64,000 nt of DNA from JAOZHU01 sp964632845 (GCA_964632845.1 CAZWDU010000009.1:22098-86097), one strand, 5' to 3'. Shown: positions 51,447 through 60,466, counted from the stretch's first letter. Numbers and translations are program-made. The notes: generated from the sequence alone by a model not told the origin.

Positions 51447-52259
51447 ATGCCTCAGAATGAATACATTCAAATATTGATGGATTTGGGGCTCACTCTTTTA
51501 CAGGCTAGGGTTTATTTGGTTCTTTGCAAAACAGGAAATGCAACAGTAAAAATGATCTCCCAAGCCACACAAATTGATAGACAAGACGTCTACCGAATAT
51601 TGCCCAGACTTCAAGAACTGGGTTTGGCAGAACAGATAGTAGCTACACCAACCATTTACAAAGCAACCCCAATAAAACACGGCTGCTACTTTTTGTTCCA
51701 AAAAAATGTGCAAAAACACTTGGAACTACAAAAGAAAACAAGGGAGCTAATCAAAAAACTCGGCGAAAGTGACTGCAAAACAACGCCTCAGCAGGAGCAA
51801 AGGCGGGAGATTTGCATTAATCAGTCAAAAGCGCTTCTTTTTAAATGGTTCCATGAAGGAAACAACAGCGCTCAAAAAAAAATAGACGTTATTGCTTCAT
51901 TTGAAGTTTTGAAGTTACTGCTCTTTAATCACATCGAAGAGTACAAAAGAGCAGTAAAAAGGGGCGTAAAAATTCGAATAATCACAGAAAAATCTGAAAC
52001 TGGCAACTCAATACAGAAAACTCTACAAAACATAGAGCAAAATCCTTTGTTTGCGATCAAATACCTTTCTCAGCCAGTACCAGTTGAGATCAGGATTAAT
52101 GATGGGAGAGAAGTGGGAGTGTGTTTAGCGATGACAGGCACTGTAGGTGTGCCTAGTCTATTGTCAACCTATCCTCAGTTAGTAAAAATAGTTGAGACTT
52201 ACTTCGAAACTTTATGGAACGGAGCGTTGGATTCGTCGGAAACACACATGCAGAACTAA
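51447..52259 (+). CDS. TrmB-like transcriptional regulator
   Basis: About 270 aa. N-terminal winged helix of the TrmB family: LMDLGLTLLQARVYLVLCKTGNATVKMISQATQIDRQDVYRILPRLQELGLAE, followed by a coiled-coil helix (QKHLELQKKTRELIKKL) and a C-terminal phospholipase-D-like effector region. Characterised members respond to sugars. ATG 51447 has AAGGA six bases upstream; ATG 51441 is in frame. Divergent from the propeller gene, which it may control. Confidence 0.82.
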   Translation: MPQNEYIQILMDLGLTLLQARVYLVLCKTGNATVKMISQATQIDRQDVYRILPRLQELGLAEQIVATPTIYKATPIKHGCYFLFQKNVQKHLELQKKTRELIKKLGESDCKTTPQQEQRREICINQSKALLFKWFHEGNNSAQKKIDVIASFEVLKLLLFNHIEEYKRAVKRGVKIRIITEKSETGNSIQKTLQNIEQNPLFAIKYLSQPVPVEIRINDGREVGVCLAMTGTVGVPSLLSTYPQLVKIVETYFETLWNGALDSSETHMQN

Positions 52260-52447
52260 CCCCCTCGCAAACAAGAAGCGCCCAACTTGCATCGAAATAA
52301 ACTAGAAGTTTAACACAGATTGGGAATTTCTTTCAATTTCTCTTAAAGCAAAAAACTCGTTGTGAAGTTTTTGTCGAACCTCCTAGAAATGTCAGGCTAT
52401 ACTTGCCGCCCACACCTGACTTGGATTGCTGCCCAGTTTGCTGCAGT

Positions 52448-52628
52448 GTATTAAAGATGACACCATCATATCTAACTCGATGTAACGTTTTTTGGCGAAT
52501 GATCGGGGGGAGGAATAAGTGTTAAAATCGTGTCAGATGTTGAAGTCTGCAAGTTGCTGGAAATCGGCTTTGAGCATGTTACTGAGGTTTACGGAAAAAA
52601 GCTGTTCAGGAAGCGAAAGCAAAAATGA
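52448..52628 (+). pseudogene. decayed 3' end of an archaeal tyrosine recombinase/integrase gene
   Basis: The last 36 codons read VKIVSDVEVCKLLEIGFEHV then TEVYGKKLFRKRKQK-stop. I recognise this as the conserved C-terminal tail of archaeal integrases (pattern LIEAGFEYV...KLFRKRK). Upstream, in a different frame, KMTPSYLTRCNVF resembles the xKTTxxYTxL segment that normally precedes it. The fragment is frameshifted and has no usable start, so it is a remnant of an integrated element. Confidence 0.5.
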
Positions 52629-52717
52629 GAAAAGTATATACAACTGTTGAAAACAATCAACAACTATTTATTAAGACAGAGCTATGCAATAGTTAGAATT
52701 GTAATGGTGCATAGAGT

Positions 52718-54025
52718 ATGAAGGCGGTTATAATTCAGTTTCCCTTTGGCTTTGCAGCTTTCAACGAGGAAGACAAGCTTGTATCGCAGAGTTTGTTTCC
52801 GAAAAAGCCACAAGCAGCCGCTAAGGCATTGGCTAAGCTTGAAGCAGGGAACGTTTCTGATGAGCTTTCAGCTTTGGTTAAGGGGCTGAAGGATGCGGGT
52901 TACACCGCTTTTGCCTTTGAAAATGCTGCCGTTGCCGCGGCAACACAGAAAAAGATAGGCGTTACAGCAGAAGTTGCTGAGGCTGCAGAAGTGGAAGCAG
53001 CACGTTCCCGTATGAATGACGTTGCCTTGGCGATAGGTGTTGTTAAGGACGCTAAGGAGCTTAGTGTTTGGACGCGGAACGTCAGCATGGAACTTGCCAA
53101 GCTAAAAGTTAAAGGCGCCGTTGAAAAACGCGATTTGATTGTGGCTCAGGCGATCCAGACACTTGACGATCTAGACCGCACAGTGAACCTGTTCATGGGA
53201 CGCATACGGGAATGGTACGGCGTGCATTTTCCAGAGCTTGACCGCTTAATCGAGAAACATGAGACATATGCGCGTCTAGTTGTGAATTTGGGTGACAAAA
53301 GCAATTTTGTGTTTGATGCTTTGGAGAAAGAAGATTTGCCGAGAGCTAAAGCTGAAGCAGTTGCCAGCGTCGCCGCGTCTTCCATGGGTGCTGATGTGGC
53401 GGAAGCGGATTTAGCGCAAATTCAAACCTTAAGCAGGGATGTGCTGGAGCTGTATGAGCTACGGAAGGGTATGGAGAATTACTTGGAGAAGACTATGAGC
53501 GAGGTGGCACCTAACACGCAAGCGCTCGTAGGCTCGCTTCTCGGCGCGCGCTTGATTGCCGTGGCTGGCGGGTTAAGGAACTTGGCGTTGCGCCCAGCGA
53601 GCACTATTCAGGTTTTGGGCGCGGAGAAAGCGTTGTTTCGTTCGCTTAAGACTGGAGCGCGCCCGCCTAAGCATGGTTTAATCTTTCAGCATGCGCTGCT
53701 GCATGATGCTAAACGGTGGCAACGGGGCAAGATTGCAAGGGCATTGGCGGGGAAGCTTGCGATTGCAATTCGCGCTGACGCGTTTGGTGGTGGTAGATAT
53801 GTGGGTGACGCTTTGAAGGCGGATTTGGAGAAGCGATTGGAGGAGATTCGTGAGAAGTATAAGGAGCCGCCTTCTATTGAAACGAAGAAAACACAGTTTG
53901 AGCGACGCGAGCAGCGACCTGAACGCAAGGATCAGCCGCGGTGGCAGCAACGGCGAGACAATCGGGATAGACGCGGCAAGCGCGGCAATAAGTGGAGAAA
54001 GGACAGGCGTGCACATAAAGGTTAA
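52718..54025 (+). CDS. nop5: C/D box RNP protein Nop5/NOP56
   Basis: Scaffold of the C/D sRNP that guides 2'-O-methylation; joins fibrillarin to L7Ae and guide RNA. A variable N-terminal domain (about 1-120) is followed by a coiled coil (about 120-255) and the Nop domain with VGSLLGARLIAVAGGLRNLALRPASTIQVLGAEKALF. A long, strongly basic, disordered tail (RREQRPERKDQPRWQQRRDN and onward) is typical. 435 aa. Overlaps fibrillarin by 17 bases. Confidence 0.95.
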   Translation: MKAVIIQFPFGFAAFNEEDKLVSQSLFPKKPQAAAKALAKLEAGNVSDELSALVKGLKDAGYTAFAFENAAVAAATQKKIGVTAEVAEAAEVEAARSRMNDVALAIGVVKDAKELSVWTRNVSMELAKLKVKGAVEKRDLIVAQAIQTLDDLDRTVNLFMGRIREWYGVHFPELDRLIEKHETYARLVVNLGDKSNFVFDALEKEDLPRAKAEAVASVAASSMGADVAEADLAQIQTLSRDVLELYELRKGMENYLEKTMSEVAPNTQALVGSLLGARLIAVAGGLRNLALRPASTIQVLGAEKALFRSLKTGARPPKHGLIFQHALLHDAKRWQRGKIARALAGKLAIAIRADAFGGGRYVGDALKADLEKRLEEIREKYKEPPSIETKKTQFERREQRPERKDQPRWQQRRDNRDRRGKRGNKWRKDRRAHKG

Positions 54026-54704
54026 GCCTCACGCGCAGTTCGCTGAAGTTTTTCAGGTTATGCTTGAGGACGGCGCGCACCGTTTAGCCACGCGCAACTT
54101 GGCGCCGGGCAGAACTGTTTATGGCGAGCGGCTTATCCGCTTCAAAGGCGTGGAGTACCGCGTTTGGGACGCATTCAGGAGCAAGTTGGCAGCAGCCATA
54201 ATCAAGGGCGTACGCACGATACCGATAAATGCTGGTAGCAACGTGCTTTATCTGGGCGCTGCTTCTGGGACTACACCTAGCCACATTTCAGACATTGTAG
54301 GCGAGCAAGGTCATGTTTACTGTGTGGAGTTTGCTTCGCGTTCCTTGAGGGATTTGGTTGATAACGTGTGCGCTTATAGGCTGAATATGTCGCCGTTTCT
54401 CGAAGACGCACGGATGCCAGAAAAATATGCTTTGTTCATAGCAGGCAAAGTGGACTGCATCTACTGCGATATCGCCCAGCCTGAGCAGGCAAAAGTGCTT
54501 GCGGATAACGCTGATGTTTTCTTGAAAGCTGGAGGCTGGGTTATGCTCGCTGTGAAGTCGCAGAGCATTGACGTAACAAAGGAGCCTGCGGAAGTTTACC
54601 AGCAAGAAGCCCGAGTGCTAAAGAAAAGAGGCTTCAGAGTGAAAGAAACTGTGTGTTTAGAACCGTATGATAAGGCGCATGCTATGATAGTGGCGCATCG
54701 GTAA
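54009..54704 (+). CDS. flpA: fibrillarin-like rRNA/tRNA 2'-O-methyltransferase
   Basis: Catalytic subunit of the C/D sRNP, using SAM to methylate ribose 2'-OH of rRNA and tRNA. Motifs: NVLYLGAASGTTPSHISDIVG (SAM loop), YCVEFASRSLRDL, CDIAQPEQA and VMLAVKSQSIDVTKEP (catalytic Lys/Asp). GTG at 54009 is preceded by AAAGGA and starts the usual HIKVKPHAQFAEVF opening; the frame continues upstream inside nop5 but without relation to the family. 231 aa. Confidence 0.95.
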   Translation: MHIKVKPHAQFAEVFQVMLEDGAHRLATRNLAPGRTVYGERLIRFKGVEYRVWDAFRSKLAAAIIKGVRTIPINAGSNVLYLGAASGTTPSHISDIVGEQGHVYCVEFASRSLRDLVDNVCAYRLNMSPFLEDARMPEKYALFIAGKVDCIYCDIAQPEQAKVLADNADVFLKAGGWVMLAVKSQSIDVTKEPAEVYQQEARVLKKRGFRVKETVCLEPYDKAHAMIVAHR

Positions 54705-54716
54705 AATGTGTTAGCG

Positions 54717-55103
54717 TTATTTTTTTACGACTAGGACGTTACAGTTTGCGGTGGAGACTACTTGTCTGGATACGCTTCCCAGCAGTATTGACGCGGTGCT
54801 GCTTAAGCCTCGGCTGCCTACAACTATGAGGTCGAATTTTTCGTGGCTAGCTACATGCTGCAAGGCTCTACCTGGGTTCGTGCCAAGAATGCATGTTGTA
54901 GTGTACTGAATGTTTTCTTTTTCCAGTGTTTGCTTTGCGTCTTTGATGATTTCTTCCACTTTGTTTTCCATGCCGCGCTTGTACACAGAGATGACTTTTA
55001 TTGAGCCTGAGAATTTCTTGGCGAGTGTGATGGCTTCCATAAGTGCCTTCTTAGAGTGATCTGACCCGTCGATGCCGACTAGAATCTTCATGTTGTTAAT
55101 CAT
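54717..55103 (-). CDS. universal stress protein (UspA family)
   Basis: 128-aa Rossmann-like domain. MKILVGIDGSDHSKKALMEA and the ATP-binding GSRGLSSTASILLGSVSRQVV are diagnostic, so this member likely binds ATP. It follows the antiporter gene by 52 bases on the same strand, a common pairing in which the USP is thought to tune transport. Start may be at residue 1 or at M5. Confidence 0.92.
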   Translation of the reverse strand: MINNMKILVGIDGSDHSKKALMEAITLAKKFSGSIKVISVYKRGMENKVEEIIKDAKQTLEKENIQYTTTCILGTNPGRALQHVASHEKFDLIVVGSRGLSSTASILLGSVSRQVVSTANCNVLVVKK

Positions 55104-55155
55104 TCGTTTCCCAACCTTATTTCTAGTGGATTGCAGATAATACCTTTTCTATGGG

Positions 55156-56385
55156 CTATGCGTGTGGGCTAGTTTTGCTATTGTCTGCAGTTGATATGTC
55201 CATGAGCCCGGGGTTTTTCTTGATGCCTCTGGCTAGGATTGGCGGAAACACGAGGGTTGTTATGATGCTCATCGCGACAAGTGCCGAGAACACTTCAAGC
55301 GGAATTAAGCCTAACTGTTTTGCTGCTAAAGCAATTACCAGTTCAGCTGCACCTCGGGAGTTCATTGCCCAGCCTACGTAGTAGAGCTGCTTCCAGCTTA
55401 ACCGTGAAGCAGGCTTTACCATCATGCAGCCTAAAAGCTTTCCCGCAAATGCAATCACCAACGTAACTGCCAGCAATCCAATGCTAGAGAATAACGTGCT
55501 TGAATCAAAGTTTACGCCAACGTTTGCGAAGAAAAATGGAACGATGAAGCCTAACGCAATTAGCTCGGTTACTTTCACCATGTTTCTGCTGTGCCGCTTG
55601 TCTATACCGCGCAGTGCAAGTTGAAGGATGAAGCCACCTGCTATGGCACCGATTAAGTAGCCGATGCCTAAGCTTTCGGACAAGGCGGAGAGCACCATGA
55701 TGAAAATTACAACAAGCGAAAAAAGTTCAGCTTCGTTGCCGCCGCTCTTGTCAAGATAACGGAACACTTTCGACGCCAACTTGAAAAAGATGAAGGCTAA
55801 AGCTGCAAAAACGACTAGTTCAACAGGAATTGCTGCTAATTCAAGTAAGCCTCCGCCTTTGCCCAGTGTAGCCACTAGCGCTAGGAATAGAACTTCAAAT
55901 ATGTCGTCAATTGCTCCAGCCGCCAGCATTGTTGCGCCTAAATGCGTGTTCAAAGCGTTCAGGTCCATTAGAACTTTGACTTTTGTTGCTTCCGAGGTAA
56001 CCATTAACGCTCCCCCGAAAACCAGTGCAGTTAACCAGCCGTAGCTGGGAAAGACCAGCATCATAAAAGCAAAGCCTAAAAAGAACGGCAAAAGCGCTGA
56101 ACTCATGGATATCATAATTGATTCGCGTGAAGTTTCTCTGATTTTTTGAATATCAATCTCTAGACCTGCCAAGAATAGGAGAAAGATTATTCCGAGATAA
56201 GCTAAGAAGTCGATAATTACTAAGGAGGATTCGCTGTCAAACAACACAGTCTTCAAAAGGGGGATACCCAGCAGGATACCCGCTAAGATTTGCCCGATGA
56301 CAGGGGGCAAACCGATTCTTCGGAACAGCCAGCCCATCACAAAAGAAAGCAGCAGAATCAGGGGCACCAGAATGAAAATTTCCAT
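55156..56385 (-). CDS. CPA2 family cation/H+ antiporter (Kef/NapA-like)
   Basis: 409 aa, about 11-12 TM helices, transmembrane domain only, with no C-terminal RCK/TrkA-N domain. PPVIGQILAGILLG, FLAGLEIDIQKI, GAAMLAAGAIDDIFEVLFL-like stretch (the Asp-Asp ion site in GAIDDIFEV), and AMNSRGAAELVIALAAKQLG. Likely exchanges Na+ or K+ for H+. First gene of a pair with UspA. Confidence 0.92.
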   Translation of the reverse strand: MEIFILVPLILLLSFVMGWLFRRIGLPPVIGQILAGILLGIPLLKTVLFDSESSLVIIDFLAYLGIIFLLFLAGLEIDIQKIRETSRESIMISMSSALLPFFLGFAFMMLVFPSYGWLTALVFGGALMVTSEATKVKVLMDLNALNTHLGATMLAAGAIDDIFEVLFLALVATLGKGGGLLELAAIPVELVVFAALAFIFFKLASKVFRYLDKSGGNEAELFSLVVIFIMVLSALSESLGIGYLIGAIAGGFILQLALRGIDKRHSRNMVKVTELIALGFIVPFFFANVGVNFDSSTLFSSIGLLAVTLVIAFAGKLLGCMMVKPASRLSWKQLYYVGWAMNSRGAAELVIALAAKQLGLIPLEVFSALVAMSIITTLVFPPILARGIKKNPGLMDISTADNSKTSPHA

Positions 56386-56720
56386 TACCAGCTACCGCCT
56401 AAAATTTGCACGTTCAATTCCCACATTATTGCCGTAAATCAAGTCCTATTTAATTCAATTGCTCCGTGAAGATGGAAAAGTGAATTATAAACTTATTGTT
56501 TTCAATTTTCCTAACGCAAACACAACAACTTCAGCCACAACAATAAACAATCATTAACGCTAAGCACGCTTTCTCTGCTAAGGTCTCTACATAAAGAAGA
56601 GGGCTATGTGTTTGTTTGCAATAGTCTCCTGCGGCCACTTTAAATGACGTTTTCAGTGATTTCCACGGGTTTCCTCATATACCCTATTAGACTATTAATG
56701 CCAGTAATTGGTAGAGTACC
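56386..56720. other. intergenic interval with two promoter-like elements
   Basis: No ORF of note. Holds TACATAAAGAAGAGGGCTATG (56588-56608 region), a variant of the prs promoter block, and TTTCCACGGGTTTCCT (56660-56675), shared with the promoter of the secreted gene at 58841. Confidence 0.5.
56660..56675 (+). promoter_or_regulatory. TTTCCACGGRTTTCCT element, copy a
   Basis: Lies 45 bases before the start of the secreted coiled-coil gene. It is followed by a TATA-like CATATAC. The second copy is at 58784-58799. Confidence 0.55.
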
Positions 56721-57734
56721 TTGCACGCGAAATTAACACTTAACTCGCTTACCGCACTAAGCCTAATACTAATCATTCTCTCAGCATTAACGCTCTCTTT
56801 TGCAGCAGCCGCAACCACAAACGCAGAAAACAGCACAGAATTCCTATTTTCACTTGTGCAAAATGCGAACGCAACCATCACCGAAACCTACAGCCGCCTA
56901 GAAGCACAAGCCATCAGCATACCGCAAGACAGCTTAACAGCGTACAACCAAGCGCTTCTCCTCGCCGAGGAAGCCGCAAACCAACTGAACGCAGACAACT
57001 TTTCCGAAGCAAATAGCAAAGCACTTCAAGCGCTCCAAAAATTCAAAGAAGCCTTACGAATCGTCTACGAAGCCTTTCCTGAACAGCCAAGCGAAACGCA
57101 AGTTACGCTTGAAAAAACTGTGGCGTTGCAAAGCGCAATTGACCGGTCTTACGCGCAGTTGCAGCGGCTGGAAAACTTAACCCGTGTTGCTGCAGCAACA
57201 GGATACAACACTAGCGCGCTGGAAGCAGAAATCGAAACCGCAACGGCGCTGTTAACTAACGCTTCTCGCAGCTTGAGCCAACGTGACTTCGAAACTGCTT
57301 CGAACAGCACTACGAAAGCGAAAGCAGTTATTGAAAATTTACTGAGTCACGTTAACACTCTCGCAGTCACACTGAAAACCCAGCGGCTAGCTGCATACGT
57401 GGTGCAGACAGAAGCACGCTTAGCAGCGCTAAGAACAGAAGCAACCACAGCGCAAAACGCCGCTTCACTTACTGCTTTGAACAGCGCAGATGCAAGCCTT
57501 GCCAGCGCCAAAGAATACTTGGAAAAACAGCAGATAAATGAAACACTCAGCGCACTTGCAAGTTCTAAAGTAAGCGAAGAAAAAGCTGCTGCGTATCTTC
57601 AGCCCTCAACGTCTGTGTCTGATTCGGCATCAACGTCAAACTCGCCAGCAGCGGCTCTTTCACCGACAAACACCGAGCCAACGAAAACTCCAAACCCAAC
57701 CTCAACCCCCAACACTTCAACCGCAACTCGCTGA
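56721..57734 (+). CDS. secreted helical repeat protein, function unknown
   Basis: 337 aa. Signal peptide (residues 8-33), then Ala/Asn/Glu-rich helices with a TPR-like or coiled-coil rhythm, for example QALLLAEEAANQLNADNFSE and AETATALLTNASRSL-type segments, several N-glycosylation sequons, and a C-terminal Ser/Thr/Pro stalk without an obvious TM anchor. TTG start; ACTATTAATG about 25 bases upstream suggests a leaderless mRNA. Probably an extracellular spacer or adhesin-like protein; no family recognised. Confidence 0.65.
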   Translation: MHAKLTLNSLTALSLILIILSALTLSFAAAATTNAENSTEFLFSLVQNANATITETYSRLEAQAISIPQDSLTAYNQALLLAEEAANQLNADNFSEANSKALQALQKFKEALRIVYEAFPEQPSETQVTLEKTVALQSAIDRSYAQLQRLENLTRVAAATGYNTSALEAEIETATALLTNASRSLSQRDFETASNSTTKAKAVIENLLSHVNTLAVTLKTQRLAAYVVQTEARLAALRTEATTAQNAASLTALNSADASLASAKEYLEKQQINETLSALASSKVSEEKAAAYLQPSTSVSDSASTSNSPAAALSPTNTEPTKTPNPTSTPNTSTATR

Positions 57735-57803
57735 TTGTAAAGTGCAAAGGCTAAAAACTTAGGGCATCGTTAAATAACTCAAGAAGCGGATGTTTACGTA
57801 AAG

Positions 57804-58727
57804 ATGAAACGCTTGAGCAAAAGAGCAGCATCGTTTATAGGCACTCTGCTCTTACTGTGTGCAACCTCACATTTCTCAGCCATTATAGCCACAGCAAACG
57901 CCCAAGCAACATCTGAAACGCTCACGTTAACAGTGTACCTTGACGGGTTTGTGCTCGTCAACCACCAATTAACGCTTAATCAAACTTACCCCACAATCAA
58001 CGTCACCCTAATAGGCGAAACACATGAGGAAATGCTAGCGGTTGACGAACAAAACCTCCCACTGGATTACACAATAACGAACAACGAAGCAGTCATCTAC
58101 AGCCTAAACGCCACAAAAATAACCCTCACCTACTTCAACCAAGACGCAACAGCGAAAACAGGCAAATACTGGACCTTAACCGCAGACGCACCAACAAACG
58201 CCACAGTCATGCTGCCCGGAACAGTCTCCATAATAAGCATCAACAACGTACCCGAACTCATCGAAAACGCCAACAACCAAATACGCTTAGTAATGCCCGC
58301 TGGAACCATAGAAATCACCTACCTCACCGAACACGAACCCAGCACCCAAAACCAAAACCCTGATACAACACCACTTATAATTGCAGCGATACTGCTGTCG
58401 GCAACGCTCCCAATAATAGCATCCACCATATGGCTTTCAAAACGGAAAAAACCGCTGCTGAAACCAACAGAACCCGAAAGCGAAGTCGACATAAAAAAAC
58501 TACTTGAAAAACACAAAAACCTGAGACCAGAAGAAATTCAAGTCATTAGCTTTCTCGCCGAAAAGCATGGAACCGCACTTGAAGCCGAACTATACGAAAA
58601 ACTCAACTTGCCCAGGACAACCATGTGGCGCTTGCTGAAAAGGCTGCAAACAATGGGCATAGTCAACATAACCAAAGCCCGAAGACAAAACACAGTTTCC
58701 ATCAAAAAGAAATACCTGAAGAATTAA
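57804..58727 (+). CDS. membrane-anchored winged-helix regulator with extracellular domain
   Basis: 307 aa. A signal/anchor (residues 8-33) is followed by an exported beta-rich domain (about 38-180) with sequons, a TM helix (PLIIAAILLSATLPIIASTIWL, about 190-212) and a cytoplasmic winged helix (about 230-307: LRPEEIQVISFLAEKHGTAL, LNLPRTTMWRLLKRLQTMGIV). This is a one-component design that could pass an outside signal directly to DNA. Similar membrane-tethered HTH proteins are known in archaea; the ligand and targets are unknown. TTAAATAAC upstream may be the TATA box. Confidence 0.75.
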   Translation: MKRLSKRAASFIGTLLLLCATSHFSAIIATANAQATSETLTLTVYLDGFVLVNHQLTLNQTYPTINVTLIGETHEEMLAVDEQNLPLDYTITNNEAVIYSLNATKITLTYFNQDATAKTGKYWTLTADAPTNATVMLPGTVSIISINNVPELIENANNQIRLVMPAGTIEITYLTEHEPSTQNQNPDTTPLIIAAILLSATLPIIASTIWLSKRKKPLLKPTEPESEVDIKKLLEKHKNLRPEEIQVISFLAEKHGTALEAELYEKLNLPRTTMWRLLKRLQTMGIVNITKARRQNTVSIKKKYLKN

Positions 58728-58783
58728 ACACGAAAAAGCCCAATTCAAGCCTCTTTTCAAATTTGGAAAATTTCTTTCATCTT

Positions 58784-58799
58784 TTTCCACGGATTTCCT
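58784..58799 (+). promoter_or_regulatory. TTTCCACGGRTTTCCT element, copy b
   Basis: TTTCCACGGATTTCCT, 41 bases before ATG 58841, the same distance as copy a from its gene. 15 of 16 bases match. Confidence 0.55.
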
Positions 58800-58840
58800 A
58801 AAGTAAACCGTGAACTCACTACTCTGCGAGGAATAAAATA

Positions 58841-59326
58841 ATGAATAAAAAGAAAATCTCCGTAGCCGCAATCGCCATAATGCTCCTTGGACTTTTAGCA
58901 GTAAACGTAGCCATGGCAGCAACGCCCTCCACCAACGCAGCGGCAAAGAATAGCATGATTGCAGCGTCAGCTACACAACCACCATCAGACATCGAACAAA
59001 TGAAACCCTTAATCCCGAAAACACCTGAAGAAGCAGAAACCGCGGTCATCCCCCCAAGAAACAGGTTCATACTGTGGACTTATGACGGCGCACACGTGAT
59101 GTGGGGAATATATGGAAATGGCAGATTCGTAGGCACCGACAACCTTGGTAAACGCTGCTGGGGAATATACGGCAACGGCATCTTCGCAGGTTTCTACGAC
59201 GGCGAATTTTTCTGGGGCAAATACTCCAACGGTGCATGGAAAGCCCAATATCTATTCGGCTTAAGATACTCCTTCGGCAAATACGTGCTATTCCCAGCGC
59301 CTATGCTTACAGCGGCACAACCATAA
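58841..59326 (+). CDS. secreted protein with aromatic-glycine (MORN-like) repeats
   Basis: 161 aa. Signal peptide (residues 5-26, ending AMA), a low-complexity linker, then tandem repeats built around WGIYGNGRFVG, WGIYGNGIFAGFYDGEFF and WGKYSNGAWKA, each a short beta-hairpin unit like MORN repeats. GAGGA precedes the ATG. Likely exported and surface-associated; partner unknown. Shares a promoter element with the secreted gene at 56.7 kb. Confidence 0.65.
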   Translation: MNKKKISVAAIAIMLLGLLAVNVAMAATPSTNAAAKNSMIAASATQPPSDIEQMKPLIPKTPEEAETAVIPPRNRFILWTYDGAHVMWGIYGNGRFVGTDNLGKRCWGIYGNGIFAGFYDGEFFWGKYSNGAWKAQYLFGLRYSFGKYVLFPAPMLTAAQP

Positions 59327-59478
59327 ACTGCAACCCCGCTCAAAACTCCTCCTCCACTTTTTTATCACGCAAAAAAGCCGCATGCAATCCACACAACAAG
59401 CACACGCTGACCACATGGCACAAAACCAGTTTTCCAAATGTGCCTTTGAAATAGACCGCGCCCTCGCGAAAAAGTATT

Positions 59479-59488
59479 GTTTATATTT
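59479..59488 (+). promoter_or_regulatory. TATA-like box of the COG1395-type regulator
   Basis: GTTTATATTT about 38 bases before ATG 59522. Confidence 0.5.
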
Positions 59489-59521
59489 TCCACTGCAGTT
59501 TCATATTCCCGTGACAGCTAA

Positions 59522-60466
59522 ATGAACCATTGGGAAATGGAAAACGCTGCTGCCCTCAGCGTCGAGTTGAAAGAAGCAGGCTTTCAAGTTTCCTCCCTAT
59601 GCTGCTCACGCCCAAGCTGCTTTGACTTCGCAGCAAGAAAAGACAGCAAAATCCTTTTAGTAAAAGTCCACGCAGATGTAGATAGTTTCTCCCACCAAGA
59701 CGCCACTGAACTCAAAATAATAGCAGACCATGTTTCCGCTGCTTCACTGATAATCAGCCAAAAAACACATGACAAACCCTTAGAAGATGACACCGTCTAC
59801 TCCAGACAAGCCATCTTCGTGATCACCGAAAAAACCATCAAAAACGTAGCGCTACAAACAGCAAACCCATTAGTCTACGCTGGACCAGGCGGATACTTCG
59901 TGGAAATCAACGGCGCATTAGTGGAAAAGCGAAGAAAAGAACTAGGCATATCAATGGGCAAACTCGCAGAAATGATAGGTGTTTCCCGCAGAACGCTATA
60001 CGGCTACGAAAGAGGCATGGCAAAAGCCTCAGTAACCTCAGCGTATAACCTGGCTAAAACGCTAGGCATTCCAGTGGCGAAACCCATAAACATTCTTGAA
60101 AAAAGCAGAAAACAGCAATACTGTCTGCTCGTAAAAGCGACGCGTGCCATCGCTTGTCAAGCGATTCTCTTCAAAGTTTTCAGGAAATTCTCTTTCTGCA
60201 ACATTTCCCCAGTCAAAAGAGCGCCTTTTGACTTCGTCATGAAAATCCCAGACGAAGAACACGCCATCGTAGGCAGCATCGCCATAAGCAAAGAAGAGCG
60301 CCTATCCAAAAGGATAGAAGAAACAGTGCGCCTCTGCCAAGTTATCAATGCGCATCCAGTGTTAATAACAGATAAGCCCAAACCTTTCAACGAAGACATC
60401 GCCTGTGTTGGCATAGACGAATTGCACGCTATGCGCACGCCTAAAGACTTACTCGCAAGCGTCTAA
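59522..60466 (+). CDS. XRE-type transcriptional regulator with N-terminal nuclease-like fold (COG1395-like)
   Basis: 314 aa. Residues 1-110 form an alpha/beta domain that lacks evident catalytic residues. A classical helix-turn-helix occupies about 140-190 (KRRKELGISMGKLAEMIGVSRRTLYGYERGMAKAS), and the C-terminal 110 residues are another alpha/beta domain. This architecture is an archaeal predicted regulator family; targets are unknown. It converges with rnhB, overlapping by 4 bases. Confidence 0.8.
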   Translation: MNHWEMENAAALSVELKEAGFQVSSLCCSRPSCFDFAARKDSKILLVKVHADVDSFSHQDATELKIIADHVSAASLIISQKTHDKPLEDDTVYSRQAIFVITEKTIKNVALQTANPLVYAGPGGYFVEINGALVEKRRKELGISMGKLAEMIGVSRRTLYGYERGMAKASVTSAYNLAKTLGIPVAKPINILEKSRKQQYCLLVKATRAIACQAILFKVFRKFSFCNISPVKRAPFDFVMKIPDEEHAIVGSIAISKEERLSKRIEETVRLCQVINAHPVLITDKPKPFNEDIACVGIDELHAMRTPKDLLASV

